Shown in pieces: positions 16,223 to 25,284 of a DNA stretch of 44,992 nt. Each line of letters starts with the position of its first letter. Within the stretch, counting starts at the first letter, position 1. The translations under genes and the position numbers were made by a program. The notes under the pieces were generated by a model, which ran no database searches, was not told the DNA's origin, and saw only the letters and a program-made list of their open reading frames with translations. This DNA is from Akkermansia muciniphila (GTDB lineage: Bacteria > Verrucomicrobiota > Verrucomicrobiia > Verrucomicrobiales > DEV007): assembly GCA_945883495.1 (NCBI GenBank), contig CAMCXS010000047.1, positions 1-44,992 on the forward strand, written 5' to 3'.

Positions 16223-17560
16223 TTATTCCCCTGCAAAGAGGGGCGCCAGGGCGGCGACGGTCCGGGCGGCGGCCCCCTGATCCTGCTCCACCACACGCCG
16301 ACCGGCGGCGACAATGGTGGCGGCGCGCCCGGGATCGTGGAGCAATCCGGCGATCGTTTCTGGAAGTTCGCTGGGCTGGGCGACCTGGAGCCAACCGCCG
16401 GCGGCCGTAAGACGCTCCGCTAAGCTCGCGAAATTCTTCAGTTCGGGACCCGTGATGACCGGTTTGCCGGCAAGGATTGGTTCGATTGGGTTTTGGCCCT
16501 CGTCGGAGAGGAAGGTTTTGCCGATCAGCACCACGTCCGCCAGGTGGTACCAAGCCCAGAGCTCTCCGGTCGTGTTGACGATGAGACAGCGGCCGGGTGC
16601 CGGTGGAGGGAGGTTCGCTGAGTCTCCGGCGAGCTCCGTTTTCAAGACCGGGTCTAAGCCGCAGCCACGAAGATCGCGCCGCACGGCTTCCGCGCGCTCA
16701 AAGTGCCGGGGGACGACCACGAAAAAGGCGTCAGGAATCTGTTCGCGCACCTTGAGGAAAGCCTCGGCGATTAGTTTTTCTTCGCCTGGGTGGGTGCTTC
16801 CGGCCAATACCACGGGACCTTGCGTGCCGCCGCGCAGGGCGCTTAAGAGATCGCGGAAGGATGCGATCATTGCGTCGGGCACTGGCTGGGCGGTTTGATC
16901 ATATTTGATGCTGCCGGGACAAGAGATCCGCTCGGGGGGAATCCCGAGTCGTGACCAGCGGGCGGCGTCGTCCGGAGTTTGCACTTGGACCTGAGCCAGT
17001 TCCTCAAACAACGGCCGGGTCAACGCGGCAAATGACTGGTAGCGGCGCTCGGAGCGAGGGGAGAGGCGGGCATTGATGAGGACGACGGGGATGCCATCGT
17101 GTCGAGATTGGCTTAGTATGTTGGGCCAAATTTCCGCCTCCACGAGAACGAGAAGTTTGGGCTGCAGAAGGGCAAAAGCCGAAGCGACTGCCCACGGCAG
17201 GTCCAGAGGATGGTAAAGCACTTCGCACAGTCCTTGGCAGCGGACGAGCGCGAGTTCATGGGCAGTTGAGGTCGTGCAGGAGAGGGCAACCGGTTGCCCG
17301 GGATAATCGCGGCGGAGGGCTTGGATGAATTTCAAAGCCACTAAGACCTCTCCGACGCTGACGGCTTGGACCCAGACGGGTCGCGTGGCGCCTCCGCCTA
17401 GTTTGGCCCGGGCGGACTCTGAGTAGAGGCCAAATCGCTGGAAAAAGTCCTGCCCGTAGTTGCCCCGGCGGAACATTTTGGCCAGGTAAGCCGGTGCCGT
17501 CAACAGCATGCCCGGCGGGAGGAGGATGTTGTAGAGCAGGGAGACGGACCGCAAATTCAT
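16223..17560 (-). CDS. waaA: 3-deoxy-D-manno-octulosonic acid (Kdo) transferase
   Basis: 445 residues from MNLRSVSLLYN. The N-terminal helix (LLYNILLPPGMLLTAPAYLA) anchors it to the inner membrane. GT30 landmarks are VWVQAVSVGEV, VEAEIWPNIL, GSIKYD, AGSTHPGEEKLI, the NTTGEL segment and EPILAGKPVITGP. It transfers Kdo from CMP-Kdo to lipid A precursor, which argues for an LPS-bearing outer membrane. The ATG overlaps the rsmD stop (ATGA), so translation is coupled. The 22 upstream in-frame codons overlap rsmD and are not used. Confidence 0.95.
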   Translation of the reverse strand: MNLRSVSLLYNILLPPGMLLTAPAYLAKMFRRGNYGQDFFQRFGLYSESARAKLGGGATRPVWVQAVSVGEVLVALKFIQALRRDYPGQPVALSCTTSTAHELALVRCQGLCEVLYHPLDLPWAVASAFALLQPKLLVLVEAEIWPNILSQSRHDGIPVVLINARLSPRSERRYQSFAALTRPLFEELAQVQVQTPDDAARWSRLGIPPERISCPGSIKYDQTAQPVPDAMIASFRDLLSALRGGTQGPVVLAGSTHPGEEKLIAEAFLKVREQIPDAFFVVVPRHFERAEAVRRDLRGCGLDPVLKTELAGDSANLPPPAPGRCLIVNTTGELWAWYHLADVVLIGKTFLSDEGQNPIEPILAGKPVITGPELKNFASLAERLTAAGGWLQVAQPSELPETIAGLLHDPGRAATIVAAGRRVVEQDQGAAARTVAALAPLFAGE

Positions 17561-18126
17561 GATCCGCGCAGCTGGAAAAACTGGATCATGTTGGTGCCGT
17601 AGTTCCGGGCTTCCACGAGTTCCCAAACGGGGCTTTGCGGGTCCGGGGTGTCCCTTGGCGCTTCCAAAATGAGCACGCCATTGGTTGCCAGAATTTTGGG
17701 CAAATCAACCGATGCGATCAAGGCTGCGCCGAAGTCGGTGTCACCCGGCCGGGTCGCGTACGGCGGATCCGCGAACACGAGGTCGTAGCGGCTAGTGCCG
17801 AGTTGCGCTTGGCCCGACAAAAAGGCTTCCACGGACTGGCGCACGACCCGGCCCGTAGCGAGCCCGGCCCGCCGGAGGTTGTCCTCGATGCAGGTGCAGG
17901 CTTCCTTGCGCGCCTCTACGAAGACGGCCGAGGTCGCCCCCCGGCTCAGGCATTCGATGCCGAGAGTGCCGCTCCCGGCGAAGAGATCGAGCACGGAGGC
18001 GGCTTTGACGCGGTCACCGAGAATCGAGAAGATGGAAGAGCGGACGCGGTCCGTGGTGGGCCGGGTGAGGTCGCCTTTGGGGGCGCGCAGGGAGACGCCG
18101 CTGGCTGAGCCGGAGATGACGCGCAT
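17557..18126 (-). CDS. rsmD: 16S rRNA (guanine-N2-)-methyltransferase RsmD
   Basis: 189 residues, typical for RsmD, which methylates G966 of 16S rRNA using S-adenosylmethionine. Motifs are MRVISGSASG at the start, RPTTDRVRSSIFSIL, the SAM-binding DLFAGSGTLGIECLSRGA near residue 47 and the catalytic DPPY (FADPPYA) near 120. It starts 9 bases after the rhomboid stop and overlaps waaA by 4 bases, forming one operon. Confidence 0.95.
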   Translation of the reverse strand: MRVISGSASGVSLRAPKGDLTRPTTDRVRSSIFSILGDRVKAASVLDLFAGSGTLGIECLSRGATSAVFVEARKEACTCIEDNLRRAGLATGRVVRQSVEAFLSGQAQLGTSRYDLVFADPPYATRPGDTDFGAALIASVDLPKILATNGVLILEAPRDTPDPQSPVWELVEARNYGTNMIQFFQLRGS

Positions 18127-18135
18127 GAAGAAGGA

Positions 18136-19032
18136 TCAGTCGTTTCGTTTGCCAAGATTTTCGCTGGCGCGCTCCAAGATGCGGCGCTCCGCTGGAGTGA
18201 GGGAACTGATCCCCTCGCGGTTGATCTTGTCGAGCACTTCGTTGTAGTCGGCTTTCGAATCGCTGAATTCGGCGTCGATCACATTGGGCTGTCCGGGCCG
18301 GGCGCGGTAAGTGGGATTGGGCGCGGCGGCCGGGCGCTTCGCGGTCGGCTTGGGCTTTTTCGAGGTGCGGGTGATCCGGATCACGGGAAGCAGGATGCGT
18401 TGGCGGAAGTATTTGCCGTGGACGATCCCGTAGAGGGCGCCGCCGACGTGGGCTAAGTAAGCCGTGGTGCCCGCGGAAACGGGAGAGGCGAGCGATGAGA
18501 GGCCGAACAGCCCGTTGAAGATCATAAAGCCCCAGGCGAGTTTCACCAGAGTAAAGGAGAACGGAAACGGAAAAAGCTGGACCATCATCCGCGGTTGGAT
18601 GGTCACGAAGACGAACATCAGCGCAGAGAGGGAGGCGGAAGCGCCAACGATCGCGCAGGGCCGACCGGCGGCGGACTGGAGCAGCCACTCAAAAAGGGCT
18701 CCGAAAACCCCGCCCGCCAGGTAGATCACCACAAACTGGGTGGGCCCGAGTGCCGAGACCACCGTCCGGCCCACGAAGTAAAGGCCTACCATATTCATCG
18801 CCACGTGGAAAAGGCCGCCGTGGATGAACTGATAGGTGATGAGCCGCCAAAGCTCGCCTCGCGCCATCCCGCTGGAGGTGAAGACGCCCCATCGGTCCGC
18901 GATCGGCAGCAGAAAAAGGACGGTCGAGATGCCGATAAACACCCAGACGATCCGTTCTGGATCGAGCCAAAAGGCACTCCCGCCCCTCCATCCGGAGTCG
19001 CGGCGCATGTAGTCCCTGTCGTGTGCTCCCAT
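18136..19032 (-). CDS. Rhomboid-family intramembrane serine protease, variant active site
   Basis: 298 residues with about six membrane helices. Rhomboid features are WRLITYQFIHGGLFHVAMNM (helix 2, HxxxN), the serine motif in helix 4, and the catalytic His in AYLAHVGGALYG. The serine motif reads GASAS rather than the usual GxSG, so the glycine after the nucleophile is Ala. The cytoplasmic tail ends with DKINREGISSLTPAERRILE, a short helical motif often seen in this position. It is first in an operon with rsmD and waaA and diverges from polX. Substrates are unknown. Confidence 0.9.
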   Translation of the reverse strand: MGAHDRDYMRRDSGWRGGSAFWLDPERIVWVFIGISTVLFLLPIADRWGVFTSSGMARGELWRLITYQFIHGGLFHVAMNMVGLYFVGRTVVSALGPTQFVVIYLAGGVFGALFEWLLQSAAGRPCAIVGASASLSALMFVFVTIQPRMMVQLFPFPFSFTLVKLAWGFMIFNGLFGLSSLASPVSAGTTAYLAHVGGALYGIVHGKYFRQRILLPVIRITRTSKKPKPTAKRPAAAPNPTYRARPGQPNVIDAEFSDSKADYNEVLDKINREGISSLTPAERRILERASENLGKRND

Positions 19033-19144
19033 AGCTTGCTTGCGCTGACTGAGCGGTCACCATACGCTGACACTTCTCTCTTGGCAAAAAGGCGTCGACA
19101 AGATCGCTCGCATGCAGAAGGTGAGCCCTGGAGGGAAGAGACGA

Positions 19145-20893
19145 ATGGACATGACTCGAGAAGACTTCGCGGAGGTTCTCCGCCGCATCGCCCTCTTGTT
19201 GGAACTCAAAGGCGAGAACCCGTTCAAGATCCGCGCGTATCGCAACGGTGCCGAAGCCGTGGAAACGTTTTCCGGGGACTTGGTGACCCTGGCCCGGGAG
19301 AATCGCTTGGATGGCATCAAGGGCATTGGCGATGCCATCGCCGCGAAATTGCACGAGCTGGCGTCCACCGGCCGCATGGAATTTTGGGAGAAGCTGCGGG
19401 AGAATTTTCCGGATTCGATTTTCGAGTTGTTCGAGATCGGAGGGCTCGGGCCGAAGAAAATCAAGGCCCTTTACGATGCCTTTGGCGTCGATTCCATCGA
19501 GCGGCTCAAGGAGGTTTGCGAGTCGGGCGAGGCGGCTGCCCTTCCCGGCTTTGGCCAAAAATCGGTCGCCAAGATTCTGGATGGCATTGCCTATCGCGAG
19601 AGCCACGTTGGCATTTGGCGGCTCGGGGACGTGGCCTCGATCGTTTCCGAGATCCTCGAAACGTTGCGCGCGCATCCGGCCACAAGCCGGGCCGATGCGG
19701 CTGGCAGCTTCCGTCGGGGCAAAGAGACGGTGCGTGACTTGGATTTCGTGGTGGCGACGAAGCATCCGCTTGAGATTTTGGAGTTCTTCGCCACGGCCCC
19801 CTGGGTGGCCGAAGTGCTGGTGCGCGGAGACACGAAATGTTCAATCCGTTTGGCGGAGGGGATTCAGTGTGATCTCCGGGCGGTTTCGAATGCGAATTAT
19901 CCCTTCGCGTTGAACTATTTCACTGGGTCAAAGGAACACAACGTAGCGCTCCGGAGCCGGGCTTTGAAGCGGGGGCTTTCGCTAAATGAATATGCATTGA
20001 CGCCGGTGGAGGGTTCCCAAGCCGAGGTGCCGGACGTTTTTGAAGAGCGCGACCTCTACCGGGCGCTCGGACTGGATGTGATCGATCCGGCGCTACGGGA
20101 AAACACTGGCGAAATCGAGGCGGCTGCGGAGGGAGACTTGCCGACGCTGGTGGAATTGGTAAACCTGCGGGGGACGTTCCACAACCACACCACGGCGAGC
20201 GACGGCTGCGACAGCTTGGAAGCCATGGCCGAAGCGGCGCAGGAACTCGGGTTGCAGTACCTGGGGATCGCGGATCACAGCAAGAGCTCGTTTCAAGCAA
20301 ACGGCCTCAACGAGACTCGTTTGCGTGCCCAAATCGAAGCGATTCGACGCCTCAACGAAACCTTCGACGACGATTTTCAGCTCTTCGCCGGATCGGAAGT
20401 GGACATCCTCCGGGATGGATCGTTGGACTTCGACGACGCGCTTTTGGGGGAGCTCGATTACGTCGTAGCCAGCGTGCACAACGCCTTTCAGCTGCCCGAA
20501 GCGGAAATGACGGCTCGCATTTTGCGGGCGGTGGAGCACCCTCGCGTCACGATGCTAGGACACCTTACCGGGCGTCTCCTGCTGCAGCGGGAACCCTACG
20601 CGGTGAAGATCGAAACGATCATCGACGCCTGTGCGCGGACCGGAACGTGGATCGAGTTGAATTCGAATCCGTGGCGGCTCGACATGGATTGGCGGTGGTG
20701 GAAGCTCGCCCGGGAGAGGGGAGTCAAATGCGTCATTAATCCCGACGCTCACCGTTGCGCGGAGCTGGAATATCTCCACTTCGGCGTGCTCCAGGCCCGC
20801 AAGGGTTGGTTGCGGCGGCAAGATGTCGTCAATTGCCTTCCGCTTGGAATGATGCGAGAAACGCTCGCGGCCAAGAGATTGGCCCGCTCCTAG
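19145..20893 (+). CDS. polX: Family X DNA polymerase with PHP exonuclease domain (PolX)
   Basis: 582 residues, near the usual 570-580. An N-terminal 8-kDa-like helix-hairpin-helix part (RAYRNGAEAVETF, GIKGIGDAIAAKL, GFGQKSVAKIL) leads to the polymerase palm with GSFRRGKETVRDLDF (two catalytic Asp) and the third Asp in IQCDLRAV. The C-terminal PHP domain has FHNHTTASDG, GIADHS, GSEVDIL, ASVHN, MLGHLTGR and INPDAHR, a full set of metal ligands. It fills gaps in base-excision repair and trims 3' ends. The start was chosen by GGAGGGAAG eight to ten bases before the ATG; an in-frame ATG at 19112 is less likely. Confidence 0.95.
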   Translation: MDMTREDFAEVLRRIALLLELKGENPFKIRAYRNGAEAVETFSGDLVTLARENRLDGIKGIGDAIAAKLHELASTGRMEFWEKLRENFPDSIFELFEIGGLGPKKIKALYDAFGVDSIERLKEVCESGEAAALPGFGQKSVAKILDGIAYRESHVGIWRLGDVASIVSEILETLRAHPATSRADAAGSFRRGKETVRDLDFVVATKHPLEILEFFATAPWVAEVLVRGDTKCSIRLAEGIQCDLRAVSNANYPFALNYFTGSKEHNVALRSRALKRGLSLNEYALTPVEGSQAEVPDVFEERDLYRALGLDVIDPALRENTGEIEAAAEGDLPTLVELVNLRGTFHNHTTASDGCDSLEAMAEAAQELGLQYLGIADHSKSSFQANGLNETRLRAQIEAIRRLNETFDDDFQLFAGSEVDILRDGSLDFDDALLGELDYVVASVHNAFQLPEAEMTARILRAVEHPRVTMLGHLTGRLLLQREPYAVKIETIIDACARTGTWIELNSNPWRLDMDWRWWKLARERGVKCVINPDAHRCAELEYLHFGVLQARKGWLRRQDVVNCLPLGMMRETLAAKRLARS

Positions 20894-20911
20894 GCCCCCT
20901 TCTTAAACCAC

Positions 20912-21541
20912 ATGGACTACCTTTGGATACTTATCGGATACCTCGCCGGAGCCACCCCGTTCGGATACCTCGCCGGGCGGATGAAAGGGATCGATATCCG
21001 CGAGCACGGCAGCAAGAACATCGGCAGCACCAACGTGCTCCGCGTGCTCGGGAAAGGGATCGGCTACCCGGTGTTCGCTTTGGACGTGCTCAAGGGCGTG
21101 CTGCCGGTCCTGCTGTCGCGTATTTACGCACAGGACGTGGAGCCGGTGGGCCTCGTGCCCGCGCTGACCAGCATCGCCACCATTTTGGGCCACAACTACA
21201 CCTTCTGGCTCGGGTTCAAGGGAGGGAAAGGGATTGCCACTTCCGCCGGCGCCTTGTTGCCGATCATGCCGTTCACCATCTTGGCGGCGGTGACTCTCTG
21301 GATCGTGACGTTCTTGACGACGCGTTATGTGTCGCTTGGTTCCATCGTGGCGGCGTTGACCTTGCCTGCTTCGTTTCTGCTGCAGGGACTTTCGACCGGG
21401 GAATGGAATGGGCCGCTGCTCGGGCTTGCGTCCTTGATCGGCGGCTTGGCGGTCTTTAAGCACCGGGCGAACATTGATCGCCTCCGCAAAGGCACGGAAA
21501 ACAAGTTCGAACGCAAGAAGAAGACGGCTGAGCCTGCATGA
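20912..21541 (+). CDS. plsY: Glycerol-3-phosphate acyltransferase PlsY
   Basis: 209 residues with five predicted membrane helices. Conserved loops are GSKNIGSTNVLR and GHNYTFWLGFKGGKGIAT, which bind acyl-phosphate and glycerol-3-phosphate; the tail is Lys-rich. It makes 1-acyl-glycerol-3-phosphate, the first step of phospholipid assembly. It lies 18 bases after polX and overlaps gpsA by 4 bases, a logical pairing because GpsA supplies its substrate. Confidence 0.96.
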   Translation: MDYLWILIGYLAGATPFGYLAGRMKGIDIREHGSKNIGSTNVLRVLGKGIGYPVFALDVLKGVLPVLLSRIYAQDVEPVGLVPALTSIATILGHNYTFWLGFKGGKGIATSAGALLPIMPFTILAAVTLWIVTFLTTRYVSLGSIVAALTLPASFLLQGLSTGEWNGPLLGLASLIGGLAVFKHRANIDRLRKGTENKFERKKKTAEPA

Positions 21542-22533
21542 AGCACATCGTCATTATTGGAGCGGGCAGTCTCGGCACCGCCTTTGCTGCCGCCCTGTCC
21601 CATACCGGCCGCCGCGTCTCGCTGTGGGGCAGAGATGCCGAGACGATCCAGGAGATCAACGAGCAGCGCACGAACAGGGCGTATTTGCCCGGAGTAAAGC
21701 TTCCGGAAGGATTTGCCGCCACCACGGACCGCTCCGTTTGCCTGGAAGCGGACGTGATCCTCATGGCGGTTCCCTCCCGGGCTTTCCGCTCCGTTAGCGA
21801 AGAAATCCGCGAGACGGGCCTGAAGCCGGGGTGCGTGACGCTTTCTGGCACCAAAGGGATTGAACTGCAAAGCGGCTTGCGCATGACGGAGGTGCTCAAG
21901 GAGATCTTTCCCGCTCACCAAGCGGCCGTGATTTCCGGTCCCTCGCACGCTGAAGAAGTGGCGCGCGGCGTGGCCACGGCGCTTGTCATCGGATGCCAAG
22001 ACGAGGCGGTGGCGCTGGCGCTCCAGGAAATTTTCACCCTGCCCTGGCTGCGTAGCTACACCTCAAACGACGTCGTCGGCATTGAAATCGGCGGCACGGT
22101 GAAGAACATCGTCGCGATTGCCGGCGGGATCGTCGATGGCCTCGGCTTGGGCGACAACGCCAAAGCGGCCTTGGTAACGCGTGGATTGGCGGAAATGGTG
22201 CGCATCGGCGTTTCCATGGGTGCCCGGGCGGAGACGTTCATGGGGTTGAGCGGGGTGGGGGATCTCATGGTTACCTGCTTCAGCAACCATAGCCGGAATA
22301 CCCGGTTTGGTCGGATGCTGGGACAAGGATTGAGCCTGGCGGAAGCCCGGGACCGCATGAACATGGTCGCGGAAGGCATCCCCAACAGCGAAAGCGTCTA
22401 CCACTTCGCCCGCAAGCACGACATCCGCACGCCGGTCACCGATCTCCTCCACGACCTCATCCAAGGCCGTCTGGAAATCAACGACGCCGCCAGACGGCTC
22501 TTATCGCGGAGTCCTCGGGCGGAGTTGGATTGA
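21538..22533 (+). CDS. gpsA: NAD(P)-dependent glycerol-3-phosphate dehydrogenase
   Basis: 331 residues. Rossmann motif IIGAGSLGTAFAAAL at the start, SGPSHAEEVARG in the middle, and the catalytic region EIGGTVKNIVAIAGGIVDGL with N-AKAALVTRGLAEM. The usual GALKN appears here as GGTVKN, with the catalytic lysine kept. It reduces dihydroxyacetone phosphate to glycerol-3-phosphate for PlsY. Its ATG overlaps the plsY stop (ATGA). Confidence 0.96.
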   Translation: MKHIVIIGAGSLGTAFAAALSHTGRRVSLWGRDAETIQEINEQRTNRAYLPGVKLPEGFAATTDRSVCLEADVILMAVPSRAFRSVSEEIRETGLKPGCVTLSGTKGIELQSGLRMTEVLKEIFPAHQAAVISGPSHAEEVARGVATALVIGCQDEAVALALQEIFTLPWLRSYTSNDVVGIEIGGTVKNIVAIAGGIVDGLGLGDNAKAALVTRGLAEMVRIGVSMGARAETFMGLSGVGDLMVTCFSNHSRNTRFGRMLGQGLSLAEARDRMNMVAEGIPNSESVYHFARKHDIRTPVTDLLHDLIQGRLEINDAARRLLSRSPRAELD

Positions 22534-22551
22534 GTGAGGGATACGTCTGGG

Positions 22552-24963
22552 CTATTCGTAGTCGAGCTGCGCCGTCACGACCGCCTCGGTGGCACTCACG
22601 AAGCGGATCCAGTAAGCCTGGAACGCCCTGGGAAACTCCGTGCTGACGATTTCTCCGTTCCCGGGGAGCGCAAACGTCCGGAAGGTAGACCAAAGTCCGG
22701 TGCCGGTGATGTCGATCTGGGCGGTGATTTCGGTGGGGGAGTTCGCGGTCAGACGCAGGGTTTTCCGATCGTATCCGGTCATGAGATAGGGATCGGAAAT
22801 CTCACCAGCACGGACCGAAGAGTTGAGCCATGGACCGCCGACGCCGGTTGGTTTGCCGAGTTGCCAGAGATCGTCGATCGCGCCAACCCAGAGGCCGGTC
22901 TTGCCGTCTTCGGAACGGATCAGGTGGCGATTTTCTCCGGCCGTCTGGAGGTTCACCCCGGACATGACGAGAAGACCGCGGTAGCTGCAATAGTCGGTGA
23001 TGGCCAGATTGTGAGAGGAGACGGGACGCACCCGGCAAAATCCAGCGGCGTTCTCCGCAGGAAGCTCGAAGAAGGTGCCCGCGCAATGAAATAAGTCCCT
23101 CTCCGTGGCCACCTCCCGGCAGAGACGGCCGGGAAGCGTGTTCGCAACCGTCCGGGAACGGGGCAGCCGGAATCGTCGCCCCTGGTCGTCGATGTAGATG
23201 ATTGAGGCTTGGTCTTCGTCGATCACTCCTTCGCGAGAGGGGATGGCCGCATGTTGTTGGAGCCAGGCGAACTCGGCTGCATCGCCAGTGGGACGAAGTT
23301 TGAGGTCGGCGGTCAATTCGTAGGCTCCGAAACCTGAGGCGGCAAATTGGAGAGTGCGCTGGCCGCCGTCGCGGGCGCGGACAAGGCCGCCAGTCGAGCC
23401 AGTGTCTCCCGCGCGGGCGACGCCGTCGAAAATGGGCGGCGCGGAGTTGGAACCGCTTTCCCGCGAGTCCGGCCCTGAACCGGTGAACCAGGCCGTGATG
23501 CCATCGGCGGAAGCTTCGGGGTTTAGGCGGATCCAAACGCCTGGGGCATCGTCCGGAAATTCGATCCATTGGTAAGCGGCGGGATCGATGTGGCGGTACG
23601 GTTCCCACGTTCCGGTGCCATTGCGGTCGATTTCAAGCGTCACGGGGGTCGCAGCACCACTGGATTGGGCTAGGTGGAGAGCGCGTCGCTTCAGTCCGGA
23701 AAAAAGATACGCATCCGACGGCTGTCCGGCGCTGACCGCCTCTTCCAGCCAAACCGCGCCGCGCGCGATGACGGGGCCGAGCTGATCGAGTTGTCCGGGG
23801 CGGAGGAACCAAAGATTCGACTGCGACTGCGGCGGCGCGATCTCTCCTTTGGCGCGCCGTTTGTTGAGGAATTCGCTTTTGGCGGCATCATCGCACCCGA
23901 AGACGACTCGGTCGCCCCAGCGGCAGAAATCGCCGACGACCTTGAGGAAGGTGGAGCGTGGGGTGAGCCCGGCCGAATGGGAGGAGCAGAAGGATTTGGG
24001 GAAGCGCCAGAACAGGCCGTGCATGGTCATGAGCCAAGAATCGTCTCCTTCGCCGATGTCGCGGATGCGGGGCCATTCGGTGTTCCAGCCGTGGGCTCCG
24101 TCGTAGCTGTGGCTCGCTTTGGGTAGACGATAGTGGTGCCATTGGTCGTGGTCGAGCACCATGAGGAGGACAGACTTGGCGTCCCAGCCGAGCGCCCATA
24201 CCGGATCGGTTTCGGGGTGATGATTTCCAGTGATGCCGCCCGGGCCGGTGACTTCGGTGAATTGGTTGCGGCTGATCACATGCCAGGCTTCGTCGCTCCA
24301 TTCCGCAAGCACGCCGGAGGGGACAAACGGGTTGCGCAAGGCTTCTTGGCCGTGTTCGCCATTGTTGGAATACACGAGGCGCCCCTGGCCCGAGTAGAAG
24401 CCCTTCCCATGATAACCGGGCAGATCGGCCTTGGGCTGGGCGTCTTTGACCTGCTCGTCGTGGTAAAGGGTGCGGACTTCCAAGGTGGAGACGTCCACGT
24501 CGTAAAAACCTTCCTCCATGGTGGCGTAGCAAATCCGCTGGGCCGGGGCGGAGAGGTGACGGGCGTTTCCGGTGAGGCGGCCATACATGACCGAAGCTGG
24601 GATGACGCGGACCTGCCGGTTGGAATCAATCACGTAGGGGCCGATGAAAAGCTGGTTGGATTCAGGGTGAATCATCCGGTTTGCGCAGGTGCCACCCACG
24701 CTTTCGGGGCGGACCGTGAGATTCAGAGCGGGATCGATCTCGTAAAGCTTGTCCGAGGACCCGGTGGGGCGGTGCGGCGCGTAGGTGATGCACCAGAGGC
24801 GGTCCGCCCATGGCACGACGGCCCCCGTGCCACACTCCCCTTCCTTATTGAAAAAAGCGAGGTGGGGGTAAATGCCGCTCCACTCGGCGAGATCTGCCTG
24901 GGCGTGGACTAGGAAAGCGGCGGTGAGGAAGAGGGCGACGGACCTGGCGCGGACGGGGATCAT
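22552..24963 (-). CDS. Secreted protein of unknown function with duplicated beta module
   Basis: 803 residues from MIPVRARSVALFLTAAF, whose signal peptide ends near HAQA; the 19 codons upstream would mask it. No enzyme family was recognised. The first 400 residues are rich in Trp, Gly and Asp and read like a beta-propeller (LYEIDPALN, IGPYVIDSN, GLFWRFPKS). Two related segments were noticed, at about residues 407-495 and 714-803: each has AG-x-x-SD-x-YL, a G-x-x-(R/K)-x-x-L, and IDxxGTGxW followed by WIR, suggesting a duplicated sandwich domain. It is convergent with gpsA and ends 18 bases after that stop. The role may be extracellular or periplasmic binding. Confidence 0.8.
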   Translation of the reverse strand: MIPVRARSVALFLTAAFLVHAQADLAEWSGIYPHLAFFNKEGECGTGAVVPWADRLWCITYAPHRPTGSSDKLYEIDPALNLTVRPESVGGTCANRMIHPESNQLFIGPYVIDSNRQVRVIPASVMYGRLTGNARHLSAPAQRICYATMEEGFYDVDVSTLEVRTLYHDEQVKDAQPKADLPGYHGKGFYSGQGRLVYSNNGEHGQEALRNPFVPSGVLAEWSDEAWHVISRNQFTEVTGPGGITGNHHPETDPVWALGWDAKSVLLMVLDHDQWHHYRLPKASHSYDGAHGWNTEWPRIRDIGEGDDSWLMTMHGLFWRFPKSFCSSHSAGLTPRSTFLKVVGDFCRWGDRVVFGCDDAAKSEFLNKRRAKGEIAPPQSQSNLWFLRPGQLDQLGPVIARGAVWLEEAVSAGQPSDAYLFSGLKRRALHLAQSSGAATPVTLEIDRNGTGTWEPYRHIDPAAYQWIEFPDDAPGVWIRLNPEASADGITAWFTGSGPDSRESGSNSAPPIFDGVARAGDTGSTGGLVRARDGGQRTLQFAASGFGAYELTADLKLRPTGDAAEFAWLQQHAAIPSREGVIDEDQASIIYIDDQGRRFRLPRSRTVANTLPGRLCREVATERDLFHCAGTFFELPAENAAGFCRVRPVSSHNLAITDYCSYRGLLVMSGVNLQTAGENRHLIRSEDGKTGLWVGAIDDLWQLGKPTGVGGPWLNSSVRAGEISDPYLMTGYDRKTLRLTANSPTEITAQIDITGTGLWSTFRTFALPGNGEIVSTEFPRAFQAYWIRFVSATEAVVTAQLDYE

Positions 24964-25090
24964 CGCGCTCCAGCATGAGGGCGGGGCGATGCTTTGAAAA
25001 CCAAAAATCGGCCGGGTCACTTTCCCCTTGCAAAGATGTCACTCCTGCGCGACCTATCCCTCCCGGCGATCTTTGGCTCGCCAAGTAGAC

Positions 25091-25161
25091 AACTCCGTGG
25101 TGTAACGGTAACACAGCGGATTTTGGTTCCGTTATTCAAGGTTCGAATCCTTGCGGGGTTG
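25091..25161 (+). tRNA. tRNA-Gln (TTG)
   Basis: A 71-base cloverleaf: acceptor AACTCCG / CGGGGTT with one G-T pair and discriminator G; D-arm TGGTGTAACGGTAACA; anticodon stem GCGGA / TCCGT with loop TTTTGGT giving TTG; T-arm AAGGTTCGAATCCTT. CCA is not encoded. It stands alone between two protein genes. Confidence 0.96.
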
Positions 25162-25284
25162 CTTCTCTCCTATTTCAATTTCGTTTGTCGGCCTCGCGAG
25201 CGCGAGCTCGCCGGCGGATCGTTCTGGTTCTTGAGTTGAAGGCATGGTGACGGTCCATGGCCCGGCACACTTCTCTCATCCAGA

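Noticed and set aside
18595-19737. 380-codon plus-strand frame
   Set aside because: Crosses the rhomboid gene antisense and polX in another frame; both of those carry full motif sets.
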